From Isoetes taiwanensis (lineage: Eukaryota; Streptophyta; Lycopodiopsida; Isoetales; Isoetaceae), in NCBI GenBank assembly GCA_021234155.1, contig JAJEKV010000010.1, positions 22,222,833-22,286,832 on the forward strand: a stretch of DNA of 64,000 nucleotides. Direction: 5' to 3'. Positions within the stretch are counted from its first letter, which is position 1. Each line of letters begins with the position of its first letter. A program made the position numbers and the translations under genes. The notes under the pieces are model-generated. The model saw only the letters and a list, made by a program, of their open reading frames with translations, ran no database searches and had not been told where the DNA came from. Shown here piece by piece: positions 9,791-21,270 of the stretch.

Positions 9791-11776
9791 ATGAAGAGGA
9801 AGAAGGACAAGTTCTTTGGACCCATGGATTTCTTTGCAAAAAGAACACCTACTGCTGTCACTGAATCTATAGCTAGTGAAGGATCAGAATCGGTAGCTAG
9901 TAAAGGACCAGAAACAAAAGATGTAAATGCTGCTTCAAAACAAATATTTGACAAAGATGAAGAAGAGCCAAGTGATGGGTACCGTTATTATAATCGTTTA
10001 TGGGAAAAAACATGGAAGTGGTTGCGTTATGACGAAGACAAAAATGAAAATTTCTCTTTCTCAGGTAACACACTATCCATCATAATCTAAATCATTCCAA
10101 TACTTAATTTATTATTAATGCTTTGAATCTTGTATTTAATTACACAGGTAATAGGCAATTTGCAAGTGGAGGTTCCTGCAATTTTAGGACTTCAAGCTTT
10201 CGCTTGCATGCACGGACAGCCACCCACAAAAAAGCAATGGAGCGGCATGAAAACGTGGCTAAGAAGGACAAGCAAATAGTGGCTGCTATTCAAAAGATGC
10301 ATGGCAGCATTGATGGCGCTGTTCTCAACTTGTTTAGAACTGCTTACACAGTAGCACGAAGGAATTTGTCAATGCTGAATTTTCCTTATCTGATCAGACT
10401 TCTTCAAGTGGCTGAGTGTCCATCTATTACAAAAACCATGTATCAGAATGACCAGGCATGTAGAGAATTTGTTTTATGTATCAATGTGAGTATACATCAA
10501 ACTTTATTGAAGAAGATCAAAGCAAGTCCTTTCTTTGGTATATCAGTTGATGAGTCCACTGACATTGCTACTCAGCAACATATTGTGTTATGTGTCTCCT
10601 ACATCGAGCATGGTGAGTGCCATCGCAGTTGAATATCTATGCGGGGCTGATTTGGATATGTCTAAGATGGTGGGATTTGGATCAGATGGTGCTTCCGTTA
10701 TGACAGGTCATAAAAATGGTGTGGCTGCACGGTTGAAGAAGAGTTTTCCATTCCTGACTTCTTTACATTGTATTGCTCATAGAGCAAATTTAGCAGTTTC
10801 AGATGCTACGAAGTATGATGGAATGGATTGGGCACTAGAAATTGATGCTACTGTGAATGGCATTGCATCTCATTTTTCTCGTAGCAGCCAAAGGCTAGAG
10901 AAGTTCCAAGAGTTACTTCAGGAAATGGCTTGCAATGTATTACGTCTTGAACACATCAATGCCACGAGATGGTTAAGCAGGCATAATGCCGTGAGTAAAC
11001 TATGTGAAGACTTTGCTGCTGTTCTAAGATACACAGAGCTTGAATCATATGAAGTGTTTAAGCAGGTGACAAACTTTAAGTTTATTTATCTATTACATTT
11101 TCTTGGTGATATTCTTGGTGGCCTTTCTATATTGAGTAAAGTTTTCCAAGCCAAAGCAGTTGATGTGACATGTGTAGAAAGCATTGTGAGAACACAAATA
11201 GGTGCCATCAAGCAATATTATATTGCTGATCCAGGGCCAGACTTGAATGCATATCAAGAGGATAGCCGACACTTCCCTATAATTCCAGATTATGGTCCTC
11301 CAAATGGCAAGATGGAAGGATTAAGGAGTTGTATTCATGGAAATGAATATCAAGGTTTTAAGATTGAAAGAGATCTAGATGGGGCTGATTTAGATGATGC
11401 CATTTAAAGAGAGTATGCTGAATTTAAATTGCATGTTCAAGCAAATTGGCCACACATGAAGCTTGAAGAGTTAGGAGCTGCTATTGCATGTAATGAGGTA
11501 CACGCTAACTCTTATAAAAATGTGCTGAAATTGATACAGGTTGCGCTTGTTCAATGTGCAAGTAATGCCATATGCGAGACTGTGTTTAGTCATCGAACTG
11601 CTATAAAAGATAAGTTTGCGAACAGGATGGAAAGCAAAATGTTGGATGCACGGCTGAATGTCACTATAAATGGTTCTGACGATTGTGCTGATTTTGACTT
11701 CGGGGATAGTGTTGAAATTTGGAAAAAGATGTCAAGTCGGCAAATATATAATGCTACGCAGGACCATCTTGTATAA
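9791..11776 (+). pseudogene. hAT-family transposase remnant
   Basis: Exon 1 starts with ATG at 9791 (KRKKDKFFGPMDFFAKRTPT). An 83-bp GT-AG intron (10065-10147) joins in frame to a TTF/zinc-finger-like block, ASGGSCNFRTSSFRLHARTA, whose usual CxxC pair is missing. Next come PFFGISVDESTDIATQQHIV and MVGFGSDGASVMTGHKNGV with LTSLHCIAHRANLAVSDA (RNase H-like catalytic region of DUF4371/KIAA1586-type hATs), then the C-terminal dimerisation region (CASNAICETVFSHRTAIKDK). A deletion/frameshift near 10615 and a TAA at 11405-11407 break the frame, so this is non-functional. Confidence 0.85.
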
Positions 11777-11992
11777 ATGTTTATGAGAGCTTTTACTTCG
11801 TCAAAACATTGTGTTTGTTCTTTATAAAAACTCATTATTTTACCAGGATTTTTTTGTTTTAAGGAAATTGGACTTTGTCCTACTACTTTTGTATCGGATT
11901 GGACATGTCCTGCTGAAATTTCAGATGTCCTATTTATTTTCAAACTAAAAGGATTTTTGTTTACCTCATTTTCCATAAAATTTCGAACCCTG

Positions 11993-12925
11993 CTACAGCT
12001 ACGGCGGCAGGCAACGAAGGCCTCAAAAATGTTGTTATGAAATGAGAATTCCCCTACATTTTTTTTCCTCCTCAAGGCCCTATGCCACGTCATAAGAGGT
12101 CATAAATGCTGATCTCATCTTATCACATGGCATTCATTGCAATATACCTCCAATTTAATCTATCCCCTCAATGCACTGCCACCTCACGGGGGCATTAATG
12201 TTTTTTGACTTTTTAATCAACGATATAGATGAAATGCCCTAAGTTATGAAAAAATCACCTACACGTCTACTTAACCTATATCAATAAGATACCATTAAGC
12301 ATTAATCCTGTGTTTTCTCTCTTGAAGACTTTATGCCACGTCGTGAAGGCTCATTAAATGTTACCACCAACTCATCAATTTGCAATCATTGCACATAACC
12401 TAGATGAAAAATTTGGACGGCCCAGATGAAATGCCCTAATTCCAAGGGTTAAGATTAGAAGCCCCAATTTAAGTGGGGTGCTTGGGGATGATGACATGGC
12501 TTCCTCTCGGCCGTTGGATCTCACAATCTGGACCGTCCAGACGGCGACACCTCGGGTTACAAACAAGGGGGCAGCTTATATAATTGTATATCTAAACTAT
12601 ATAATTGCTATAGGTAAGATTCTTCGAGAATATCCCTTTTATTCTTTTACTAGTCTGCTGCCACGTCGTCGCGTCTGTCCGGGGGAAAAAATCAGGACAA
12701 AAAAAAAAAAGCCAGCAATTCTTTGATGATGACACGTGCAAGTTGCAACGATGAACCAAAGGAGGAGCATGTTGTTCTGTAAGGGCGTTCTTCGAATCGG
12801 GCTGAGCGAGTAGCGACTTTTGAGAAGAGTTCCCAAAAAGCCGCAGAGGAGGAATCGAAAATCATTTTCCCAAGGAGAGCGATGAGGATTCTAGAGTAAG
12901 TCCAAGCCCACAGAGCAAGAAGAAT
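11993..12925. other. No gene; short imperfect repeats
   Basis: Contains two related blocks around TATGCCACGTC (about 12070 and 12333) and a GGCCGTTGGATCTCACAA / GGACCGTCCAGACGGCG segment (12510-12545) of the kind common in plant intergenic repeats. Short open frames here have no recognisable product. Confidence 0.4.
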
Positions 12926-13464
12926 TGATGCGGTTCAAATCGAAAGTGCCTTCGGTGCTAAATTCAATTTATAATTTGGTTTATGCCAAAGAACCCAACG
13001 CCGACAATAAATTTGGCTTCACATCTTCTAGTTTGCATTTCCAAAAGCAAAATGAAGAGCTTGCTATGCATAACTTTGTTGGGCATACGCCGCAATCATG
13101 GCATTCCAGGGAGAAAATATTCTTCTCCTCAATGCCGGGAAGACATCAAATGCATCCTCAATATTTCAAAGATTTACCACATGCATGAACAAGAAAATTG
13201 CATAGAAGTCTATCACCTGAAACCCGCTTCAACAATGTGGTCTCGAATTCTTTTCACTCCCCAATTTTCCTTGGCCTTTAAGCAAGTCTTAAGGATACAG
13301 ACATATACATTGAAATTCAGAACAAGCTTCCCTGATTCTAACCGTTCCAGTGCCTCTAAAAGCCTGTTTTGTCTACATAACGAGTCCAAATTCTCCAAGA
13401 AAGCACTGGGTTTAAGGGTTGTGTTTGTGTTTGTGCCAAACTTTATGTAGTCCAGAAGGAACAC
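12926..13464 (-). pseudogene. Pentatricopeptide-repeat (PPR) gene remnant
   Basis: The open part (13464-13213) reads LCRQNRLLEALERLESGK, VYVCILKTCLKAKENWGVKR, IRDHIVEAGFR, the pattern at the start of plant PLS/DYW PPR proteins, which act in organelle RNA editing and processing. Downstream, after a stop, other frames still give FSPWNAMIAAYAQQSYA, a classic PPR motif, down to about 12930. Stops and frame changes make it a fragment. The overlapping plus-strand frames are shadows. Confidence 0.75.
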
Positions 13465-14315
13465 AGTGCATCTTAATGTACGATTTGAGAACTGGACAAC
13501 CCCAATAGGGTTTAGTCGGATTGGGCAGAGGACTGGCTGGAATTGTAAACCACAGAGGTTCTCGTATAGGAAGGTTCTGCCATCATTAACTTAACACTCT
13601 GGAGCCAGTGCACACATGCGTTTTATTTTTTGGCAAAGAGTCCTTACCACAGGTTTCACAGATCTTGTGCATGCAAACGCCAAAATGTAAGACAGAACTT
13701 CAAAATGATTTTGAAAGGAAGGCGATGACGGTTTACTGCAGAATCAATCGGCTAATGCACACGCATAGAGTTTTGGCAATTATGGCAAAATCTTGCAGGA
13801 GCTGTAAGTGCTGCAACAAATCGTGATCTTGGGATTGCTGCAAGAACAGATCGCAAGGATGCTTGAAAATCTTTGCACGGGGATTGTGATGAATATAAGG
13901 ATTTTCCTCTTCATTTTAACCCAACCCACTGGACCCATCGTCTCATGCTCGTTTCTGAACCACCTTAACATCTGTATGAAACATTTCTAGCTTTTAAACA
14001 GCATACAAAACATTAGTTATTAAACAACATACAGATTTTGCACATATTCTAATTTTCTTACGTATGGAAACAATCATTTGGCAACAATGGACACATTAAA
14101 TTAACAAATACGTTCAAGCCCTTCCTATAGCATCTTTTAAACATTACTACTTCATATTACGAGTTTTCAAAATTACTAGTCTTAAACTAATACATATATC
14201 TGTCACTGCTAGGTATAATTCCAATCTATAAGTGAGTCGCAGGGAAATGTTTGCTTGGCTGCCATAAACATCCCTCAGTACTAACTCACTTCATCAAATG
14301 CAGGGGAGTGGGCAA
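13465..14315. other. No gene recognised
   Basis: AT-rich sequence with a few short open frames that have no homology I can see. Confidence 0.4.
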
Positions 14316-14362
14316 AGAGAAATGTTCGCGGCGGCCTTGGCCGCCGCGATAAATTTCTTGTA
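14316..14362 (+). repeat. SINE-like tail, copy 2 (complete palindrome)
   Basis: AGAGAAATGTTCGCGG, then the palindrome GCGGCGGCCTTGGCCGCCGC, then GATAAATTTCTTGTA. Same orientation as copy 1; no tRNA-like head was identified upstream. Confidence 0.6.
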
Positions 14363-14979
14363 TATAACAGATATTATAAGAACCTCTGTTGTAATATGCT
14401 CTCTTGAAACATTATCTCAAGATTCTGCTCATATCTAATAAAACAACTATCTAATAATGATAGCCATATAATAACGAAATCTCTAATACACTATCTTGAA
14501 AAGTTATGTCAAGCTTCTAACACTACTTTGAGTACATATCTGGGCCCGGCAGGGTTCGAAAAACTTTCTAAGCCTTACCAGACAATTTGCCGCCTAGAGA
14601 TAATACGTACCGGATTTAATATAGAACAAGACTTGGATATACCGGATTTTTATGTTATTTTGTACTGGAATTTTGCCGACATCTAAAAATCTAAACTGGA
14701 AATTTTGAATTTCAACCGGAATTTTAAGGGCCTAACCCCCACTTTTTCGAACCCTTGGGTGGTTCAAGAGCGTCATTGTCATCAGATCTACTAATTTAGA
14801 TCCAAAGTCGTCTCGAGTTCAGATCTTATTGTGGACACATAACTATGCAAATGAACCAATAACACTTAGAAGTAGTTGCTTGCTTGCCAAATCGGTAAAT
14901 TGAAACAGTTCTTTTAGTCCACAAGTTTATACAAGCCAGCATGTAAAAATATCTTATTCCAGCTGTATTGAAGATCCTC
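14363..14979. other. No gene; 3' flank of the LIFEGUARD gene
   Basis: AT-rich DNA. The part next to 14980 probably includes the 3' untranslated region of the minus-strand gene. Confidence 0.4.
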
Positions 14980-16302
14980 TCAATTTGAATCCTTTCCTCT
15001 GAGGAGTTGCAGAAGCGTTGAGAAGAGGTTTAAGATGTCAAGATAAAGAGATATAGAGGCCCATATGTAATCGTCATAGGATAAACGGTTGGTAAGATTG
15101 TCCGTGTCATAAACAATATATGCACTGAAGATGATGGCCCCAAGTCCAGAATATATGCTGACTGCAAGTGATACAATTGGAAAGAATGACTGCAGATCAC
15201 ATGCAAGATATTAGATAATATAATTGTAGTAGGATGAGATATCAAGATAGAAACCAGCAAACAATTTACCTGAACAAAACCCCATACTATGAATACTATC
15301 AGTGATACAAAAAGCATTTGCCCCAAGAAGCTGAAATCATATCCTTTTTTCGAAGCCCAATAAGTGGAGGATGTAAGGGAAACTGTAACTACTCCAGTAA
15401 TCACAAGGGCCTCCAACACAATATCTCCTGCAAACAAATTAACACTATGACATATACAGCCTGCAGCATCTCCTTTCAGTCTAAAGCTTACACTTACCGC
15501 GTGTAAATGCACAAGAGATGCCGACTGTCAAGCTTATTGCTAGAGTAAATAAGCCCAAAAGAAGAAGGTTGATTGGATGATTCTGTTTGTAACAGTATAA
15601 TGGGCATAATACTGCAATATAACAAAAGAAATTAGAAAATGATAGCATCATATAGCAAAAACAAAACCTTAACCTTGACCTTAGGGAGCTAATAAAATAT
15701 TACAGAACCCACAACCTTAGATCCCATTACCTCTGATTACATGACTATCGACCAGGCCAGTGTGGCATTAGAACAAGAGTTCTCAAAAGTTTCTAATATG
15801 GCACTTTAATCCTTCCTAGACCAATTCTATTTAATGCCACTGGTAGAGAGATATCGAGTTACATCCCAGACCTACGCCTATGAATCTTCTTTAAACTATT
15901 ACAAATCATATAACAAATTACAACCAACAGAAAAATGCTATGGAAATAATAGCTATCTCAGGCTTAATTTTTCTGTACATGAATTTCCCAAAGAACAAGA
16001 CGTACCTAAACCCTAATTCAGAATGCAATAGTCAATGCGTTATAGTACTTACATATGAGTGGAAAAAAAGCAATTCCAATAAGAAGGCCTGGAGTATCTA
16101 CAAGAAAGGATGCGACAGGTTTCGAGAACACCACTACGGCTGATACAACAGCTGTGAGAAGAAGTTGAGTGCTCAGAATGCCATATACCTTCCGGATAAA
16201 TGCCCATCGTAGAGTATCCTCCGTGGTAATTCCTGGGTAAAGACCTCCGGTTTCAATATCCTCATGGGGGCGCTTGTACGATGAAGAAGAAGAACCCCAC
16301 AT
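14980..16302 (-). CDS. LIFEGUARD / Bax inhibitor-1 (TMBIM) family membrane protein
   Basis: Four exons on the minus strand: 16302-16053, 15611-15498, 15427-15270, 15189-14980. All junctions are GT-AG and join in frame to 243 aa, the usual family length. The N-terminus is hydrophilic (GGLYPGITTEDTLRWAFIRK), followed by about seven hydrophobic segments beginning GILSTQLLLTAVVSAVVVF. Family blocks include GLFTLAISLTVGISCAFTRG, EALVITGVVTVSLTSSTYWA, KKGYDFSFLG, IIFSAYIVYDTDNL, RLSYDDYIWASISLYLDILN. Plant LIFEGUARD proteins sit in ER or other endomembranes and are linked to suppression of cell death and calcium handling. No frame damage is seen, so this is the best candidate for a working gene here. 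Which LFG paralogue it is cannot be told. Confidence 0.93.
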
Positions 16303-16504
16303 GGCTGAAACTGAAATTCGCCGGAATTGAAACAGTTTTTTGGTCTTACTGATACTGCTGGAAATTCTGCGCTTAGAGCTTGCTGCTTAGCTTGGCGCCT
16401 TCCTTCCGGCACCGAGCGTGTTTTTTCTGTCTTACATTCTGCAGCATATTCCGGGAATTCAGAACGTGCTGGATGCTGTTTACGTAGTCAACAGATCTAG
16501 GTTC

Positions 16505-16530
16505 CATATATATATGAAATAAAATATACA
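16505..16530 (-). promoter_or_regulatory. Possible TATA region of the LIFEGUARD gene
   Basis: An alternating TATATATA run at about 16507-16515, some 205 bases before the LIFEGUARD ATG, followed by another TATTTTAT. Position only; no transcript evidence. Confidence 0.25.
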
Positions 16531-16630
16531 CATGCAACAACTTGGAAAAACCTTCTTGAAACATGACTGTTTCTTGATTTCGAATGAACAATCTGATTGG
16601 CACCATAATGGCATGTCTATCCTTAACGTC

Positions 16631-16706
16631 CTAGGCCTTGTCATTTAGGCCCATGTTTCAATCTCATCCTAGACCTTGTCATTTAGGCCCAGGTTTCAAT
16701 CTCGGC
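16631..16706. repeat. Tandem duplication, 38-bp unit x2
   Basis: Two near-identical 38-bp units beginning CTAGGCCTTG (16631) and CTAGACCTTG (16669), both containing GTCATTTAGGCCCA. Confidence 0.8.
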
Positions 16707-17670
16707 CACACATTTAGGAGTGCTATATCCAGTAACACCTTTTCCCAGGTTTGTTATGAAATTCAAGGTATGTTATGGTCATAATATCCTAAAAGACATG
16801 TATGCTTGCCCCAAATTTCGTAACCCAAGTTGCTGATTGCCGCCCTGCTTCTTCGACACCATAGCCAATCTGGACAGACAAGCTGTATGGACAGATTTAG
16901 AAGCCCTGGTTACATCTATTAGATATTTTCACCTATACGAATGGAATCTGGAAGTCATGCTACATCAATAAAGAGTCGTTGATCCAAATATAAAGCCAAG
17001 CAGATGGCTACTACAAAAGTCCGAATCAATGGCAGAAAGCTTTAGCCAAGTCTAGGCTTTGGTGTTTTGGTTGTAGCCTTGCTAAGCTATGGCTCAGAGG
17101 TATGTCTGTTGGAGTGAATACAGATCATAGGCAGTAGGCATTGATTAAAAAATAACCAAAGGTAAAATGTTGCTACTGGTTGCTTGCTGCAAAACAAGAG
17201 CTGGAAGATGGATTTTCATATTGAAGCAAAGTATTAATGCAATGAAATAAAATCAAAACACAGAGTTAAAGAGCGACTAGAATCAGGTTAGAGAATGTAA
17301 TTTCTAAATGAGGTTGTGTTTCTATATTTTCATTGAAGGCAAAAACAATGACACAAGATGATTCTATCTCAAAAGTAAATTATTTGTGCTTTATATCCAT
17401 GTCTTGTTCGGCTTGAGTAAGCTGGTATTTGTCCATGCAGCTTATTACTTCAAAAGCTCCATAAACTAACGTTGGCTCTTCTTCTTCCCAAATGCCTCGG
17501 CCTAGAACGTTAAGGCTGATAACATCCTTTGATGAGGTGTTTGGCCCATGCGAAATGGCCACAGTGTCCATGTCGTACGACCTCGGCATTTTCTGGCCAC
17601 ATGACCACCTTGACCATTTCTCCTAGGCCATAATGCCTCATCAAAGGATACTATCTAGCCGCACTACATA
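16707..17670. other. No gene recognised
   Basis: A 69-aa minus-strand frame at 17380-17589 (MPRSYDMDTVAISHGPNTSS) is open but has no match I know. The rest has no coding signal. Confidence 0.35.
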
Positions 17671-18110
17671 CCATTTCTCCAAGGCCGCCGCAAAAATTTC
17701 TCTTTACTGAATTTGTGCGAGTTCAAACTGATTCAAATGTCAAGCTCAATGTCAGCTCGAAACTTTTAAAATTGAACCCATTATCAACTCCAATATAGCG
17801 GATTTTCGAAATTTTTTAGAAGCGAGGCCGGAGATTTTTATGCCTTGAACATTTCTCTAGGCACCAAATCACTGAGGATGGGTTTATTATTAATGTTTGA
17901 TGTTTATTAACAATAACAATGGATTCAAATGAATACACGGTTGAACATGCGAGATTTGAACCTGATATTTTAGCTGTACTATAGTGCATGTAGGATATAA
18001 GACGTGATGTTTGTGACAACCATGGCATTCTCACCATTAGACTCTTTTTGCAAGCCAATCTCCTGCCAATGGTTAACATGTAGAATGAGGATAACATAAT
18101 TGTGACACAT
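17671..18110 (-). repeat. SINE-like element, copy 5 (head and partial tail)
   Basis: On the minus strand a pol III B-box-like motif (GGTTCAAATCTCGCATGTTC, about 17940-17960) is followed roughly 250 bases later by AAAGAGAAATTTTTGCGG then CGGCCTTGG (17675-17702), a decayed half of the tail seen at 14316 and 55876. Upstream of the B box lies AATGGTGAGAATGCCATGG, a possible tRNA-like A-box region. The tail is cut at the palindrome centre. Confidence 0.45.
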
Positions 18111-18220
18111 TCTAAATATTGTAGATGAAACTTGTGCTCATAATCTCTCTAAATTCCATATAATGTTACCAACGAGAATAAGTTCAACGATAGATTTCAT
18201 AAATTTTGTATTGGGCAGGC

Positions 18221-18308
18221 ATGGATGAAGCGAGGTGCACATTAAGCCAATTTTGAAAACTAATATGGATGAAGCGAGGTGCACATTAAGCTAATTTTGC
18301 AAACTAAT
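18221..18308. repeat. Tandem duplication, 44-bp unit x2
   Basis: Units start at 18221 and 18265 with ATGGATGAAGCGAGGTGCAC and differ at two or three positions. Confidence 0.85.
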
Positions 18309-20136
18309 ATGCCTTCAATTTGGACATGACAAATTCAAAACAGTACCCAATTTTGCTTGGGAACTCTTCTCCAAATGGCTCCCTTTGCATGAAGAAGATA
18401 GCACATCTGTGACTCCTTTCAGTGGCTTTGCAAAACATTTTATTTTCTCAATACGCAATTCGATTTGTTTTTGAAGCTCCCCTTGGGTTAACAGAATGAT
18501 GATCTTCAACGTAAATGGCAAACCCAGATAGTCCTGCTTTTTCAGCCCAAATAGGTAACCCCAGTGCCAGATTTGAGCGTCTGAGACTTCCTAGAGCAGA
18601 TGTTCTCAAAATTCCTTGGCCCGCTTTGAAGCTTGCGCAAATTTTTTTATGCTGTGAATGATCATGGATGAAGCTTTTGAGTACATTACTCTGAAAGAAG
18701 AACATGCTTGCATGGGTACAAACAGATAGAAAATCTTGACAACCTGGCTCTTGCAGGCTACAACCTGAATTGGGAATTTGATATCAGAATTAGAGCTAGA
18801 AGTGAAGTAAAGCAGAGGAAGAAAAATAAAGAGATGAAACAGAGGAATTAAGGGCAAGTTCCATAGAATAGGGGTTGAAATTAAGATGTTCTTCGACCAT
18901 TTCTAAGACAACCTTCATACCCATTTGAACATGCACTGAAGTAGCTTCTGCTCCAGTGCGTTGGCATGTTGTCAAGCGTGCTTTTGCTGCACACTAATAA
19001 GACAATCACAAGTAAGCTCACAAAATATCATATAGTTAATGGATGCACAGACGAAACAATTAAGATCTAAAGTAAACTTGAGTTGACCTTGAATTGTAAC
19101 AAAGCTTTTATATACACATTATGCGGTTCCTGCGTCAACAAGGAAATCTTAGATGCTACATAGGGCTTAAAACCATTTAAATGATAAGGCTTGAGAGCAA
19201 TTGACCTTTAAGAGTTCTGCAAAGACAACATCACAGCTAGATGACCCATCACAGCTACGACATCAACCACGGGTAGTGCAAGCCACAGAGTTGGTGAGGG
19301 CTTACCTATTAAAGACAAAATCCTCAGCTCCTAATCGGCGTCGGCCGGTTTTCCTGCGCTGGAATCAAGCCCAGCAGGCCATTCCCTTATACAACCCTAG
19401 CTTGTCTTGGATATGAAACTTTAGTGTCCACCATTTTTGTCAGAAAATGTGGCAATTTAAGAACAACATCTAGTGTGGAGATGACTTCCAATTTTAACTA
19501 GGTACCCTAGGATTATTTACTTAAGAGAATCACTTTTTTGACGTTGGCAATTAAGTTGGCGAGTGGAATCTTTGACGTTGGCAATTGAGTTGGCAGTTGA
19601 AACTGAGTTGGCACCACGTAATCATGAGGATTCATGTAAGCGCATCAATCTGATTCACGGCTTAGAGGAATCATGTGATTCTCTAGAGGAAATCATCATG
19701 GATCCTGGTTAAAACTAGGGAGCCAAAGAATCCGCTAACAACAGATGCTTTACTTTATATATGAATAGCATGTACTCATACTCTAGGCCCCCTTTTTCTT
19801 TTAGGTTTCCAAAAGTCCCATTTCTTTGGTTATTAAACTACTATTATCAGTTTTCTTGAAAAGTCCCACTTCTTTAGTTTTGAGATTGAAAAGTTCGCAT
19901 TGAAAAGCATGCAAATGCACCAATTTTATTGGGTTATAAACTTCCACGATTTGAGTTTGGTATTTGGAAATCAATTTTATTGGGTTATTAAGAACATAAA
20001 ATGAGATCTACCTTACATATCTTTTGGCGCTAATTAAGCTGTTTGTTGAGGGATCTATTATTAGAAGATTGGTTCCAAAATAGCAAGAGCTTTCAAATGC
20101 ATGCACGTTGTCAATCCAAAATAAAATGTTTCAGAT
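18309..20136. other. No gene assigned
   Basis: The minus strand at 18315-18857 has overlapping open frames (for example AGLSGFAIYVEDHHSVNPRG) with frame changes; it could be a decayed gene but I recognise no family. Around 19530-19600 an imperfect repeat of TTTGACGTTGGCAATT is present. The remainder is AT-rich. Confidence 0.3.
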
Positions 20137-21270
20137 TTACAGATGATCAAGACAATCGGGAGGAAATTTTCTAGCAAACACATATCTTCTTCTGCAAATC
20201 TTGGATCAAATCCTTATTCACTTTCTCCTTTGTAAACAATCTAGGGTGAGGACCCTGAGCTTTGAACCAATCCACAAAAGTAAGAATAAATACGGTGGCA
20301 TCAGACCGATCTAACAGATTCATTATGGTCGGAAAGTAATGCTCATCTGGAAAACAATTTAGATGCAAGCATTGGCGATTAAATTTGGCCCAAAATTTCT
20401 TGTCTTTTACATACATAATCGCATGTTTTCTTTTGATCACAGAAAACTGTGATCCAACCCTAAAATCCTCGAATTTTATCTCCGGAAGCATCAAACCATC
20501 TGCTCTGGCATTCTATCTTACTTCCATATTGCCGCTGTGATCAAAAAGCTCTATAAACATCTGTTTCGATAAAGAAATCGAGCGATAAACTTTGTCAAAT
20601 CCATGAATCGGAATGCAACTTTCTGACACAAATGCAAAAAATTGATTATGTGAGTCATCCAGAATCACATTTGCGAGCAATCTGCACATTGCAACGATCA
20701 GCAACGAAATATTGTACGTTGTAGTTTTGCTGGGGATCAAACGGCCCCAAAAGGGGCTTCGTGGATCAAAAGAGCATCGAGGAAAAACGGATCAGAATGA
20801 ATATAAATATTATACAAATCCTCTTTTCCTTTGAAAAATTCTTCCCAGAATCGGCCCAGAGGCAGAAATCCTTTGGTCAGAAATAAAAATGCAATTTTGG
20901 GCTTCAAAGCCCCTGAGCCCGACCGGCATGCTCTGTATCGAGGAAAACAGAGCAGATTGGAGCCACTGACGCTGGATTTGGTTGCCAAATCTAAGATTTC
21001 TTCATCAGGAAATAAAAATGCAATTTTGGGCTTCAAAGCCCTGGAGCCCGACCGGCATGTCTGTATCGAGGAAAACGGAGCAGATTGGAGCTATTGACGC
21101 CGGATTTGAGTACCAAATCTAAGATTTCTTCCGCTTTATTAATGCCTTCGGACGACTGATGAGTAACACAGAGATAGTAAATTTCGGCCGGAAACAATGG
21201 CCACGATAAACGCATTGGACGGTGAGGATTGGTGCCCTGGTGACGCGAATATTCCAAGGCACCAACCAAG
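20137..21270 (-). pseudogene. GT14 / DUF266 core-2/I-branching glycosyltransferase-like pseudogene
   Basis: Minus-strand blocks match plant DUF266 (GT14) type II Golgi proteins: [39 protein letters not shown], then CRLLANVILDDSHNQFFAFV, SESCIPIHGFDKVYRSISLS, MLPEIKFEDFRVGSQFSVIK, KFNRQCLHLNCFPDEHYFPT and, in another frame, the C-terminal FARKFPPDCLDHL with TAA at 20137-20139. Damage: a frameshift near 20740, an in-frame TAG at 20513-20515 where a residue like tyrosine is expected, a frameshift near 20190, and a duplicated 5' block. It cannot encode a full enzyme. Family members are predicted to transfer sugars in the Golgi; exact substrates are mostly unknown. Confidence 0.82.
20881..21138. 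repeat. 129-bp tandem duplication inside the GT14 pseudogene
   Basis: Units begin AAATAAAAATGCAATTTTGG at 20881 and 21010. Each carries the coding block KPKIAFLF and the flanking PRYR segment, so the start of the catalytic region is repeated. Confidence 0.85.

Larger units (their letters stand above)
5864..11992 (+). mobile_element. Candidate hAT DNA transposon with nested insertions
   Basis: The hAT transposase remnant at 9791-11776 is followed by TTTCGAACCCTG (ending 11992), whose complement CAGGGTTCGAAA is a typical hAT end. About 6.1 kb to the left, CAGTTCGAAAAAAGTGAGG at 5864 is similar, and both ends continue with a GAGGTAAAC / GAGGTTAAC match. Both subterminal regions are rich in AGGACAT motifs and share a direct copy of TTGGACTTTGTCCTACTA (about 6007 and 11869). 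No clean 8-bp target duplication is seen, so the left end is uncertain. LINE and SINE pieces at 8.2-9.2 kb appear to have inserted later. Confidence 0.45.

Noticed and set aside
12925-13450. Plus-strand frames of 87 and 155 aa
   Set aside because: They lie antisense to the PPR remnant, which has recognisable repeats, so they are shadows.
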